NCBI RefSeq assembly: GCF_030247195.1
Contig: NC_080672.1
Span: 352,902,413-352,966,412, forward strand
Direction of reading: 5' to 3'
DNA from: Topomyia yanbarensis
Taxonomy: Eukaryota > Arthropoda > Insecta > Diptera > Culicidae
Length of the DNA stretch: 64,000 nt
Shown here: positions 11,020 through 21,585 of the stretch, in pieces
How positions within the stretch are numbered: the first letter of the stretch is position 1
Layout: every line of letters starts with the position of its first letter
Made by a program: the position numbers and the translations under genes
The notes under the pieces: model-generated
Told to the model about the DNA's origin: nothing
What the model saw: the letters and a program-made list of their open reading frames with translations, nothing else
Database searches by the model: none

Positions 11020-12783
11020 TTTTAAAGTAATGATTACTTCAATTTTTATGTTGTTTATGTTAAACTTTATCAAACTGCAACACAAATTTCTCTAGCAATA
11101 CTTCAAGCTGCCCAGTGCTTAACTATTTCATTCCCACAAAATCCATCCATTTCAGCGGATCATTCTGCGAAATCAGCACCCTGGCAGTCGTGCAGTTGCA
11201 TGTAATCGAAGTGCAGCACAAACTCCGGAAGAGATGCCTTTCTGCACACCATGCCACCATCCGCTTGCCGGGTGGGAAACTGCTCCTTTCAATTGAGTGA
11301 TAGTTTTCCTTATCACTCTCGCTGTAGGCCCTCTATGTTTCTCCGACAGTTTCCATTCCCAAAACAGGTCCGCTTTCCATTCCTATCCGCTGACATCCCG
11401 AATGTGTTGCCCATCAGCACCAACGGCAGCAGTCGAGCCGAACATGCATGAATTGTTGATAAGATAGCAATCGAAACCGGAATCAATTTTCATTTCAATG
11501 AATACGGTGAAAAGCCGATTGATATCATCAAGGCAGAAGAAGTAGCGGAAGAAGAAGAAGCCGGGGTATGTGGGCTCAGGAATTTGCATATTTACTATTG
11601 AGTACGAGTCAGCATAGATATATGGGCAGACATACCGAATGCAACTGCAACTCATCGAACCCTTTCTCACACACCGTGCATCCGAGCGATGGCCTTTGTG
11701 CAGATCCCGGCTGTCTGTCTGGGATCATGGTTGAAGCGCTGCTGCTGTGGGTGACGAATAGAATCCTATCGGAGATCAGCAGGTCAGACGAGGACCCTGC
11801 ATGCCGGTTGGGGAATCATTTTACCCCGAGTTCGAAATTTGTGCTTCTAATCAAATCTTCATAAAGTGATTTCTATGCACTTTATTGAAACGCATTCGTT
11901 TAGTGGCTTATGTTGGCTTATATCGGAGTACAAATTGGGGATATTTACCGATCCGCAAACTACTTTTATGTGGTGTAGTCCCGTAAAAACATCATCAATC
12001 GATGCGGCCCTCTGTGGTCTGCCCGAGACCGGTACTGAATGGAGCGACTGAACTATATCGGGAGACTATTTATTAAAGTGGAGGTGATACCAGTGATCCA
12101 TGTGCACTATGGGTCTGATGCTCTCCATGGAGTGTACCTTATTACATTACATCATTATCATTCGTACGTTGTTTTTCTAAGTTCAATTTTCGAATAGAAT
12201 CGGCGAAATTTGTTTACTGCCGCCTATCATTATTTTACAAACATGGGACACCCTAACCTAGTAATGTACGAATGTGAATCGAGTCTCGTCTGCATCTAAA
12301 TTCATCGACCATCTGAATACGAAACTCAGCAATCAAGCATCGACTGTGTTTCGACTGTTTGCCAAGAGATGTAGTGTTGTCTGAAATCCTAATAGGTCGG
12401 ATTTGTGTAACGATGGTGAACTTTTGCCATTCGCTAGCAACGTCCGGTGGAAAGATCTGCATCCAGCATGCACTGATGTGTACTGTTTGCGTGTACCATT
12501 TAATACCATTGGATTTTGGCCGATTCTTTTTTCATATCAACAAACATTAGGCGCTGAACTACGAGAATAACACTTGTGTTGAATTATTTAAAAATTAGCA
12601 ATTTATTCCTTATTTGTCTGTTTTTAATAGCAATTTATTTCATTTAAACTCCAGTATTCGTCTATTACAACTAGGCTGAACTATACTACTAATAAAGGTA
12701 GTAAAAGTAATATTATGCTTTTGCTCAATAATCTTATAAGACCACCTCATCCACCCATTTCAGACCCACCCCTCTCTCATAAC
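11020..12783. other. Unassigned, moderately GC-rich in 11150-12050
   Basis: The composition of 11150-12050 is exon-like compared with its surroundings and holds several overlapping ORFs of 61-98 aa on both strands, but I recognise no domain, and no consistent splice chain was found. The rest is AT-rich with no feature. Confidence 0.35.
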
Positions 12784-12793
12784 AATCACCTTC

Positions 12794-12961
12794 GGGGACT
12801 GGCATAGCATAGTTGGTAAATCGATAGCCTTGTACGCAGCTCACCTGGGTTTGATTCACAACCTCGCACATAGGGTTAGAGATTTTCCCAAAAAGAGATT
12901 TCTCTAGCCCAAAAAGAGGCGAATGGCCCTAAACCTTAAAACCTTTAAAATTTAAAAACAT
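12794..12961 (+). mobile_element. tRNA-derived SINE, copy 2
   Basis: Same family as 3253-3429: A box TAGCATAGTTGG, degenerate B box GGTTTGATTC, and the body ending in an A-rich tail. The 10-bp duplication AATCACCTTC flanks it exactly (12784-12793 and 12962-12971). The B-box change suggests it is no longer a good pol III template. Confidence 0.85.
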
Positions 12962-12971
12962 AATCACCTTC

Positions 12972-13389
12972 ACCCAGTAGATATATCAAGATAGGTAGAT
13001 GGTGGTTCGGTTGTGGATTATTCATCCTCTTCACACCCCGTATGGTAAGTAATATAGTAAAATAAATCAATAAATAAATAAGCTAATCAAATATTATATA
13101 TTTTCGTTTCCAACGGAGACGGATCCAGAATAAAATTTCCTAGTGGGTCTGAAATTTCGATTTTGAAATGAACACATTGTAACCCGCCAGGGTAACAATT
13201 TAGCACTGGGTGGAAATATACCCTTTTTTGCGTATACACTCCGTAGAGTGTATTGTTTACGTAAAATTATGCTCACCGCTGTTCGGTACCGTTCACATTT
13301 AGTTGTAAATTTTTGTTCATTTTTGCGTATGGGAACGGTTTTATTCGTACAGATAGGTTAGATAATTTTTGTTTTATGTTTGTTAATTA
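12972..13389. other. Unassigned sequence
   Basis: A (AAAT)-like run lies near 13060-13080. No gene was recognised. Confidence 0.4.
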
Positions 13390-14364
13390 GTAACATAGGG
13401 CTTAGGTAGGCTACCGCTCTCCTCTTACGAAAATTCGTGTGCACTGGTAATGCTGCTCATCGTTAACAGCTGTGCGACAAGGCGGTTGGCAGTTTGTTTT
13501 GGTTGAGTGCGGAAGGCGGCCATCGGGAAAAAGGCAGATAGTGACGGACCACAGCCAGGAACAGACGTCCCAAATTTGTTTCTTTTTTTCGGGACAGTTT
13601 CCCGCCACCGTAACTCAGTTCAGTGCGCGCGTGCGACGGAAAATTAAATCCGTCAATAGTGTCGGTGTGTAGTCCGGGCATTCGTGAAAAGTGTTGGTGT
13701 AGGGTCGCCGGAACGGGAAGCTAACAGCCAAGGAGCCACTCGCTTCCCCCGGCTAATTACAAAGGACCCAGTGACACCACGCCGCCCTCACTGTGGAGGA
13801 TCAGCCGAATGAGCATAGCTCTCCTCCACAGTTAATCGCAAAGAAGGGCGAAGCAGGCAGGACAACGGATCCACCTGAGGTAGTTTACTGCGGTATCTAC
13901 CTGGGCCATTCACGGGGAGTGAGTGGACCCGGCGATTAATCGTCCCGTCGCTTGGGAGGTTCCAACAAAAGAGCCTTGCTCATCTCCCTGGCTAGTTGAA
14001 AAGGACCGCTGCGATAGCAGCCAACGATACCAGCAGGAGAACTCGGCCGTCGGAGTCCCGGCCGGTCGGATAAACCCCCGCCTTCCGCCATCATCAAAAG
14101 CAGCAGCAGTGAAGTGGAGAAGCGGCGAAATAAAAGTCGGTAAATTTAGTAAATTACTTGTTTGTTTACTTTTGTTTTTTGTTGTCACGAGAATCCGAAA
14201 TTCTGTAGAGGCACCTAGGCCGCCCTGAAAAGAAGGGTACGCCGGGCAAACAAGAACCCGAGTTGTGGGCAAACCCCTACTTACAGCATTACGTAATACG
14301 CAATTTGTGCATTTAATTAAAAACCAGTGAAAAATTGGGTTTGAAAAGATTTTGAGTTTGAAGC
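13390..14364. other. GC-rich block, possibly 5' leader of a retroelement
   Basis: This ~970-bp block is clearly richer in G+C than its surroundings and reads like the untranslated leader or LTR region of a mosquito retroelement, with overlapping ORFs up to 120 aa but no protein domain. It is interrupted at 14365-14376 by the insertion of the retrotransposon that follows, and the same host sequence resumes at 20564. I cannot assign it to a family. Confidence 0.35.
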
Positions 14365-14376
14365 AACTTTAAAATT
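14365..14376. repeat. Left target-site duplication of retrotransposon 1
   Basis: AACTTTAAAATT here is repeated exactly at 20564-20575 behind the poly(A) end, fixing both ends of the element. Confidence 0.93.
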
Positions 14377-14410
14377 CAGTCTCTACGCATCGCTCGATCG
14401 AGATAGAAGT
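14377..14410 (+). promoter_or_regulatory. Likely internal pol II promoter at the element start
   Basis: The element begins with an initiator-like CAGT followed ~25 bases later by GAGATAG. Many insect non-LTR elements start at an initiator with a downstream element about 28-32 bases in, so that the promoter is copied with the RNA. This is by analogy; no start site is measured. Confidence 0.4.
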
Positions 14411-14708
14411 GTTTTGTTTTCGGTCTGTTGGAAAAAGAACAGTGCAGTAATCCGCGTTCAAGGTTATTTTGCCATTCTCTGCCTCTTCGAGGTTTGGACT
14501 TTTATTTTCTTTTGTGCGTGTGTTAACCGTTAGGCCACATTCCTCAACCTTTTGTTCGTAAAGCGAGGATTGAACAATAACCAGCTATTTAAGCTGGACT
14601 GGTGCGTCGTGGGAAACGAGTATACAGATAAGTGAAATCTACCTTTTTGATACATTTACGGCTTTTTCCCGTCTGCGCGGGTGCTGACCCCGTGCGTTGA
14701 CGGTGTCG

Positions 14709-16022
14709 ATGGCTTCCTCCCCGGATGGCCAAATGGAGATCGAATCGACTCCTAAGGCTCTCCCCCGACCCAAACAATATCCAGAGCTCTCGACCGGTCC
14801 CTTTGTGGTCTTCTTTCGGCCCAAAACAAAATCGCTGAATCTATTACAGATTTCAAAAGACCTGACGGAACGGTTCTCGGCTGTGATCGAAATAAAAAAG
14901 GTCCGCTCAGACAGGCTGACGGTCGTGCTGACTAACTCAAAGCAGGCAAACGATATTGCTTGCTGCGAGCACTTTACGAAGGACTATCACGTGTATATTC
15001 CAGCTGTGAAAGTACAGTCTGAAGGCGTTGTCACCGATGACAGTTTGACATGCGAGGATCTGCTGCAGTACGGGGTTGGCCGTTTCAGAGACCGCTTACT
15101 TCAGCCAGTGAAAATACTCGAGTGCAAGCGTTTGCACTCAGTAGTAGTCGCGGGGGATGGTTCAAAAACGTACCCCCAATCAAACTCTTATCGGTTGACC
15201 TTCGCTGGTACCGCTTTGCCAAATTACGTCCTCTTGCACAAGGTTCGTCTGCCTGTGCGTCTGTTTGTGCCGCGGGTCATGAATTGCACAAAGTGTAAAC
15301 AATTGGGTCACACAGCCACCCATTGTAGCAATAAGGCCCGCTGTGGAAAATGCGGGGAGAATCATCTAGATGATTCGTGCAGTAAGAATGCTGAGAAGTG
15401 TCCTTACTGTGCAGAGAATCTGCATGATATCTCGGCATGTCCCGCGTACAAACTACGCGGGGATAAACTAAAACGTTCCCTTGCTGGACGATCCGAACGT
15501 TCTTTTGCAGAAATGCTAAAGAAAGCTACGCCACCAACCTCAACAAACATCTATGCTCACTTGCCTCCTAACGAGGGCGAGGCTGATGACCCACAAGAGG
15601 GAACATCTACTAGGGCGCCTAGAAGTTATAGGAAGAGGAGGAACATTTCCTCTTCTAAAGTTCGTTGTAAAGGCCAGAAGGTATCCCTTGACGGGACTCA
15701 GAAAGTCACATCTATTGGAAGTGTTGCAACCAAACCGAAGCAATTAGCTCCTGGTCTCGGAGGAATAAACTCAGAGAAGGAGTTCCCAGCACTTCCCGGA
15801 ACATCAAAAATCCCAAGTGTTCCTCTGTTTCAGTTCGAGAATAATCGCGGCACTGGAATTATCAAACTCTCGGACATTGTGGACTGGATAATAAAAACAT
15901 TCAATATAACTGATCCTATTAAAAGTCTTATGTTAGCTTTTCTCCCTACAGTAAGAACATTTTTGAAGCAGTTGACTGCTAAATGGCCCCTCCTTTCAGC
16001 GATTGTATCCTTCGATGGCTAA
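14709..16022 (+). CDS. Retrotransposon 1 ORF1 protein, CCHC zinc-knuckle (Gag-like)
   Basis: It encodes a ~437-aa nucleic-acid-binding protein that would package the element RNA and aid target-primed reverse transcription. The first ATG (14709) is preferred; the open frame extends 12 bases further upstream but with no ATG. The N-terminal ~80 residues include the STGPFVVFFRPKTKS stretch. Three zinc knuckles lie in a row at about residues 192-255: C-x2-C-x4-H-x4-C, C-x2-C-x3-H-x4-C and C-x2-C-x4-H-x4-C. A basic, Ser/Thr-rich linker and a conserved C-terminus ending IVSFDG follow. It overlaps ORF2 by the 8 nt ATGGCTAA. No stop or frameshift is seen. Compared with the ORF1 at 55223-56587 it is much more diverged than the two ORF2 proteins are from each other. 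Confidence 0.93.
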   Translation: MASSPDGQMEIESTPKALPRPKQYPELSTGPFVVFFRPKTKSLNLLQISKDLTERFSAVIEIKKVRSDRLTVVLTNSKQANDIACCEHFTKDYHVYIPAVKVQSEGVVTDDSLTCEDLLQYGVGRFRDRLLQPVKILECKRLHSVVVAGDGSKTYPQSNSYRLTFAGTALPNYVLLHKVRLPVRLFVPRVMNCTKCKQLGHTATHCSNKARCGKCGENHLDDSCSKNAEKCPYCAENLHDISACPAYKLRGDKLKRSLAGRSERSFAEMLKKATPPTSTNIYAHLPPNEGEADDPQEGTSTRAPRSYRKRRNISSSKVRCKGQKVSLDGTQKVTSIGSVATKPKQLAPGLGGINSEKEFPALPGTSKIPSVPLFQFENNRGTGIIKLSDIVDWIIKTFNITDPIKSLMLAFLPTVRTFLKQLTAKWPLLSAIVSFDG

Positions 16023-19000
16023 CTCATCGAACGAGGTCACGGATTTGATCACTGTTCTACAGTGGAATTGCAGAAGTATCATCCCGAAAATCGATTCCTT
16101 CAAAATTTTAATAAATAATTTGAGTTGCGATGCATTTGCATTATGTGAAACTTGGTTAACTTCTGACATAGATCTCAACTTCCACGACTTTAATATTATT
16201 CGCCTGGATCGAGACACCCCCTATGGAGGAGTGCTTTTGGGGATCAAAAAGCGCTATTCCTTCTACAGAATTAACCTTCCCTCGATAACAGGTATTGAAG
16301 TTGTCGCTTGTCAAGTAACAACCAAAGGCAAAGATCTTTGCATAGCTTCCATATATATTCCCCCCAACACCACGATTGGGCATCGCCGGCTACATGACAT
16401 CATAGAATCCCTGCCTGCACCGCGACTAGTTTTAGGCGACTTTAACTCTCACGGTACGGAATGGGGTTGCCTTTATGATGATAACCGTTCCTCTTTAATT
16501 CACAATATTTGCGACAACTTCAACATGACAATTCTAAACACGGGTGAAATGACACGGATTCCTCCCCCACCAGCGCGCCTAAGCGCATTAGATTTATCCC
16601 TTTGCTCGACCTCGCTAAAGTTAGAATGCGCGTGGAAGGTAATCCCTGATCCCCACGGTAGCGACCATCTGCCGATCGTAGTCTCAATCAATAACGGCTC
16701 AAGGCCATTGGAAGCAATCAATATTTCGTATGACCTCACACGAAATATCGATTGGAAGAGCTATGCTGCCGCGATATCCGACAACATCGAATCTACTCAA
16801 GAACTTCCTCCGGAGGAAGAGTACAGCTTTTTGGCTGGCTTGATTCTCGACAGCGCGAATCAAGCTCAGACTAAGCCAGTACCCGGCGCGAACATACAAA
16901 AACGTTCTCCCAATCCCTGGTGGGATAAAGAGTGCTCAGACGTGTACGCAGAGAAGGCCGCCGCGTTTAAGACCTTCCGGAACGACGGGTTACCCGCTAG
17001 TTTTCGACAGTACGCGACGTTAGACAAGCGAATGAAGAGTTTGATGAAAGCCAAAAAACGCGGTTATTGGCGCCGGTTCGTCGACGGATTAACGAGAGAA
17101 ACATCGATGAGCACTCTTTGGGGAACAGCCCGACGTATGCGAAATCGAAACAGTACTAATGAGAGCGTGGAATATTCAAACCGTTGGATATTCGATTTCG
17201 CCAAGAAGGTTTGTCCGGATTCCGCCCCGGCACAGAAGATCTACCGCGCCGCGTCCCGTCACGATAACGCGAACGAAACACCTTTTTCGATGATGGAGTT
17301 CTCACTTGCTCTCTTGTCGTGTAACAATAAAGCTCCAGGGCCAGACAGAATCAAATTCAACTTGTTGAAGAATCTGCCAGACTCTGCCAAGAGACGCTTG
17401 TTGAACTTATTTAATAAGTTTCTTGAGACTAACATTGTCCCACACGATTGGAGGCAAGTGAAGGTCATCGCCATCCAAAAACCAGGAAAACCAGCCTCCG
17501 ACCACAATTCGTATCGACCGATCGCAATGCTATCTTGTATCCGAAAGTTGTTCGAGAAAATGATCCTATCCCGTCTCGACAATTGGGTCGAAGCAAATGG
17601 CTTACTGTCAGATACACAATTTGGCTATCGCAAAGGCAAAGGGACGAACGATTGTCTTGCGTTGCTCTCAACCGAAATTCAAATGGCCTATGCTAGTAAA
17701 GAGCAGATGGCATCAGTGTTCCTAGATATAAAGGGGGCTTTTGATTCAGTTTCTATCAACATTCTTTCAGAGAAGCTGCACCAGCATGGTCTTTCAGCGA
17801 CTTTAAACAACTTTTTACTAAACTTGTTGTCGGAAAAGCACATGCATTTTTCGCATGGTGACTTATCGACATCACGATTTAGCTACATGGGCCTTCCCCA
17901 GGGCTCATGTCTAAGCCCCCTGTTATACAATTTCTACGTCAACGACATTGATGAATGTCTTGACAATTCCTGCACGTTAAGACAACTTGCAGACGATGGC
18001 GTGGTGTCTGTTACGGGACCCAAAGCTGTCGATCTACAAGGACCATTACAGAATACCTTGGACAATTTGTCTGCATGGGCTATTAAGCTGGGTATCGAAT
18101 TCTCCACGGAGAAAACTGAGCTAGTTGTATTTTCTAGGAAGCGTGAACCAGCACAACTACAGCTTCTATTAATGGGTCAAACTATCGCTCAGGTCTTCAC
18201 AGTAAAATATCTAGGGGTCTGGTTCGACTCGAAAGGTACTTGGGGATGCCATATTCGGTATCTGAAACAGAAATGCCAGCAAAGGATCAACTTTCTTCGT
18301 ACAATAACCGGAACATGGTGGGGTGCCCACCCAGGAGACCTAATTAGGTTGTATCAAGCAACGATACTGTCGGTACTGGAATACGGATGCTTCTGCTTTC
18401 GATCCGCCGCGAACATACATTTCATCAAACTCGAAAGAATTCAGTATCGTTGTTTGCGTATCGCCTTAGGGTGCATGCAGTCGACCCATACGATGAGTCT
18501 CGAAGTGCTGTCGGGCGTTCTCCCGTTGAAAAATCGATTTTGGGAACTCTCATATCGATTGCTCATTCGATGCGATATCTTGAACCCGGTCGTGATTGAA
18601 AATTTCGAAAGGCTTGTTGAGCTCAATTCTCAGACCCGTTTTATGTCCCTGTACTTTGACTACATGGCGCAAAATATTAATCCTTCTTCTTACAATCCCA
18701 ACCGTGTGCATTTCATAAATACTTCTGAATCTACTGTTTTCTTCGACACATCCATGAAAGATGAGATCATTGGAATTCCGGACCATATACGCCCACAAGT
18801 GGTTCCAAATATTTTTTATAATAAATTCCGAGAAGTCGACTGTTCTAAGATGTTTTATACTGACGGATCAAACCTCGAAGGGTCCACTGGCTTCGGTATT
18901 TTCAATCAAAAGTTCACCGCCTCCTACAAACTCAGTGACCCTGCTTCAGTTTACGCCGCAGAACTAGCTGCTATTCAGTATACCCTTGGAGTCATTGACA

Positions 19001-19701
19001 CATTACCCGCAGACCATTACTTCATCGTCTCGGATAGTCTGAGTTCTATTGACGCTATTCGCTCGATGAAACATGGAAAGCATTCCTCGTATTTTTTGGG
19101 GAAAATACGGGAGCTACTGAGTGCTTTATCTGACAAATCTTTCCAGATTACCTTGGTGTGGGTCCCTTCTCATTGCTCCATTCCGGGCAATGAGAAGGCG
19201 GACTCCTTAGCTAAGGTGGGTGCCATTGAAGGTGACGTTTTTGAAAGACCAATTTGCTTCCACGAATTTTTCAGTATTACTCATCAGAGAACTCTCGAAA
19301 GTTGGCAAACCTCGTGGAGCAATGGGGAGCTAGGAAGGTGGCTACATTCGATAGTCCCTAAGGTATCGACGAAACCTTGGTTCAAGGGGATGGATGTGGG
19401 TCGTGACTTCATTCGTGTGATGTTCCGACTCATGGCGAACCATTACACGCTGGATGCACATCTCCGACGTATTGGGCTCGTGGAGAGTGGTATCTGCGCT
19501 TGTGGCGACGGTTATCACGATATAGAGCACATAGTCTGGGCGTGCACCGAGTACAGTTCCGCCAGGTCTCGGCTTATGGACACCCTCCGGGCCCGAGGAA
19601 GACCACCCAACGTCCCGGTTCGAGATGTGTTGGCAAGCCGCGATGTCCTCTATATGTCCCTTATATACACCTTCATAAAAACCATCAATATCCAACTTTA
19701 A
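16015..19701 (+). CDS. Retrotransposon 1 ORF2: endonuclease, reverse transcriptase, RNase H
   Basis: This ~1228-aa polyprotein nicks target DNA, reverse transcribes the element RNA and removes RNA. Residue numbers are approximate. The APE-type endonuclease (1-225) keeps LQWNCRS, CETWL, LGDFNSHGTEWG and GSDHLPI. The RT (about 430-720) has PGKPASDHNSYRPIAMLS, FLDIKGAFDSV near 570, GLPQGSCLSPLLYNF near 630, and LADDG near 658 where most RTs have Y/F-A-D-D. RNase H shows YTDGS near 950, AAELAA near 980, VSDSLSS near 1005 and PGNEKADS near 1058, so all acidic residues are kept. A C-terminal CACGDGYHDIEHIVWAC motif could bind zinc. The chosen ATG lies in the 8-nt overlap with the ORF1 stop, suggesting termination-reinitiation. 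No break is seen. Confidence 0.95.
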   Translation: MANSSNEVTDLITVLQWNCRSIIPKIDSFKILINNLSCDAFALCETWLTSDIDLNFHDFNIIRLDRDTPYGGVLLGIKKRYSFYRINLPSITGIEVVACQVTTKGKDLCIASIYIPPNTTIGHRRLHDIIESLPAPRLVLGDFNSHGTEWGCLYDDNRSSLIHNICDNFNMTILNTGEMTRIPPPPARLSALDLSLCSTSLKLECAWKVIPDPHGSDHLPIVVSINNGSRPLEAINISYDLTRNIDWKSYAAAISDNIESTQELPPEEEYSFLAGLILDSANQAQTKPVPGANIQKRSPNPWWDKECSDVYAEKAAAFKTFRNDGLPASFRQYATLDKRMKSLMKAKKRGYWRRFVDGLTRETSMSTLWGTARRMRNRNSTNESVEYSNRWIFDFAKKVCPDSAPAQKIYRAASRHDNANETPFSMMEFSLALLSCNNKAPGPDRIKFNLLKNLPDSAKRRLLNLFNKFLETNIVPHDWRQVKVIAIQKPGKPASDHNSYRPIAMLSCIRKLFEKMILSRLDNWVEANGLLSDTQFGYRKGKGTNDCLALLSTEIQMAYASKEQMASVFLDIKGAFDSVSINILSEKLHQHGLSATLNNFLLNLLSEKHMHFSHGDLSTSRFSYMGLPQGSCLSPLLYNFYVNDIDECLDNSCTLRQLADDGVVSVTGPKAVDLQGPLQNTLDNLSAWAIKLGIEFSTEKTELVVFSRKREPAQLQLLLMGQTIAQVFTVKYLGVWFDSKGTWGCHIRYLKQKCQQRINFLRTITGTWWGAHPGDLIRLYQATILSVLEYGCFCFRSAANIHFIKLERIQYRCLRIALGCMQSTHTMSLEVLSGVLPLKNRFWELSYRLLIRCDILNPVVIENFERLVELNSQTRFMSLYFDYMAQNINPSSYNPNRVHFINTSESTVFFDTSMKDEIIGIPDHIRPQVVPNIFYNKFREVDCSKMFYTDGSNLEGSTGFGIFNQKFTASYKLSDPASVYAAELAAIQYTLGVIDTLPADHYFIVSDSLSSIDAIRSMKHGKHSSYFLGKIRELLSALSDKSFQITLVWVPSHCSIPGNEKADSLAKVGAIEGDVFERPICFHEFFSITHQRTLESWQTSWSNGELGRWLHSIVPKVSTKPWFKGMDVGRDFIRVMFRLMANHYTLDAHLRRIGLVESGICACGDGYHDIEHIVWACTEYSSARSRLMDTLRARGRPPNVPVRDVLASRDVLYMSLIYTFIKTINIQL

Positions 19702-20563
19702 CTGCCCCTTTTTCCTTATCATTCTCAGAAACGCTCTCTTCCACCTGTACCATACACCCACGATGGTTTGATGCGACTCCAAGGCGACACAAAACATCCC
19801 TGTCGAATGAGCCAACAAACACGGGACCTAAAGCACGAACATCACACGCACAATTCGAAATGTAGCCGATCAACATCTGAGCCGCACTACGAAATCGTCT
19901 GGAGAAACCCCTGCCATCTCGAGAACGACCACCCGGCGTCCCAGTACATGATTCTTCCTGATGAAGACCACCCTGATTCTGCAATCCATCCGTTGATCTC
20001 CCGAAGTCTGAAACTGAAACAATGTTCTCCCCCTGCCATGTTTGTCCACCCTACTTCCCCTGACTCTTATACACAGAAGTAACACCCCTCCCCCCCCCCC
20101 CCAAATATCTTCATGAAGCATTTAGCTCTTCTTGCCTTTTCTAGTTTTAACTATTATATTATATGATCTCGTTTAAAATGCCCAACTCTACTACCACGTA
20201 AAATAACTCTAATTAATGTCTCCGAATCTTTACAAAATTTAATCACGCCCTCTAATTATTTCTACTTTTAAGATAGTCGTAAAAATTTTCCCCCTTAGTT
20301 AAACATTATTTGCTCCAATAATCTCATTGCTAAAAATGTCAAACCATATTGCCATAAAAACTAAATGACCCCTCTAATCTTACGAAAATTATACTACCCC
20401 CTTGTGTATATGTATAGCTATAAATTAGCCTTAGTTTAATTTCAAAAATCAATATGTAAGCCCCTAGTTTTAAGTAATTTAAAATGTGAAACAAAACAAA
20501 ATTGGCACCTTTAAGCTAACGCAAACCTGCCTTATCAAATAAACGAATTGAAAAAAAAAAAAA
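19702..20563 (+). other. 3' UTR and poly(A) end of retrotransposon 1
   Basis: It includes a C-run near 20088-20102, an AATAAA signal at 20538-20543 and an A-run from 20551 that merges with the target duplication. ORFs in this stretch have no recognisable product. Confidence 0.85.
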
Positions 20564-20575
20564 AACTTTAAAATT
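20564..20575. repeat. Right target-site duplication of retrotransposon 1
   Basis: Exact repeat of AACTTTAAAATT at 14365-14376. Confidence 0.93.
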
Positions 20576-20930
20576 GAAACTAATTTAAAATTTCTTAACA
20601 AGTTGAAAATTTTCGACAGAGTTCGGACCCCCCTGATCCTCCCCTCGATTCACCATCGACACAAAGCATCTCGAGTCCGCAGCTTTCCGCCCATTATATG
20701 TATGTGCAAATCGTACTGAATATAAGTTAGTTTGTGTTTTTTTAAATTTGTGCTTTAACCATGAGGTCATTCGCCCATTAGAAAGGAAAATATATGTTAC
20801 ATTACATTAGCAAGTGTATAACATTTAGTTATTGTCTGTGTCATATCTAGTTCGGTGCAGATATAAGCCGTAAGACAGGTGTGCCCGCAGCGTTTCACAG
20901 TGTTCACAGGTTTGGATGGTGTGTAATTAA
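20576..20930. other. Unassigned sequence, continuation of the pre-insertion site
   Basis: It continues the block that ended at 14376. No gene was recognised. Confidence 0.4.
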
Positions 20931-21585
20931 CATGGTTGTTGGCTTCGGGTTGTCGTAGTTGTTTGGTGTTTGTGAGCTGCGGCTAACCTCCCCTACACTC
21001 GGTCCGAGTGAAGCGGGGGGCCCGTGGGATTGTACCAATTAAATCACCTGCAAGAGATGATTAGCGCGTTCGATGTTCGTGTTCTAGATGCGTTCGAGGA
21101 GCCTCGCATCTCTTAAAAAGGAGATTAGAGTTCCTTCGCTCACTGGATCGTTTGCAGGGATGTCCCTGATGGAGAGTGGCAGTCGGTGGAGGATACGGAG
21201 GTTGGCGACTTCCGGACTGTTCACCAAGAGTTAGGGTTCCACAGTAAGCCTTGTTTGGCATATTGGGCACACTGGTGGATCGACCCTGGTGATCGTGTCT
21301 TCATGGGTGATGTTTGTGTTACCTAGCAGAGGGCTCTCTGCTCGAGTCTTGTGGGGCGGTCAATCCAGCATGCTAGCTCCGCTTTAACCTCCTGCGGATG
21401 ACCGTATTTGTTCCTCCGGTTCGAAATTCTGTGACTATATCCGAGGAGGGTACCAATTTGGTAAGCTGTTTCACGGTACGTCTCTCGTGCCCTACCAGTG
21501 CAGCTTCTTAATTTTCGTTGATCCCACAATGACCAGGAACCCAACAAATTGTAATCAGCGAATCGCATTAGTTCTCGATAGCCTG

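Larger units (their letters stand above)
14377..20563 (+). mobile_element. Full-length non-LTR retrotransposon 1 (RNase H-bearing, I-group-like)
   Basis: A complete 6.19-kb element has a ~330-bp 5' UTR starting CAGTCTCTACGC, ORF1 (14709-16022), ORF2 (16015-19701), an ~860-bp 3' UTR with AATAAA at 20538-20543 and a terminal A-run. A perfect 12-bp target duplication and two uninterrupted ORFs suggest a recent insertion. The order endonuclease, RT, RNase H is that of I-group elements (I, Loner, Outcast, LOA relatives); exact clade needs a tree. It shares the lineage of the minus-strand element at 50745-56868. Confidence 0.93.

Noticed and set aside
11115..12051. Cluster of ORFs suggesting a host gene
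   Set aside because: Composition is exon-like but no domain, no consistent splice chain and no single strand preference could be shown.
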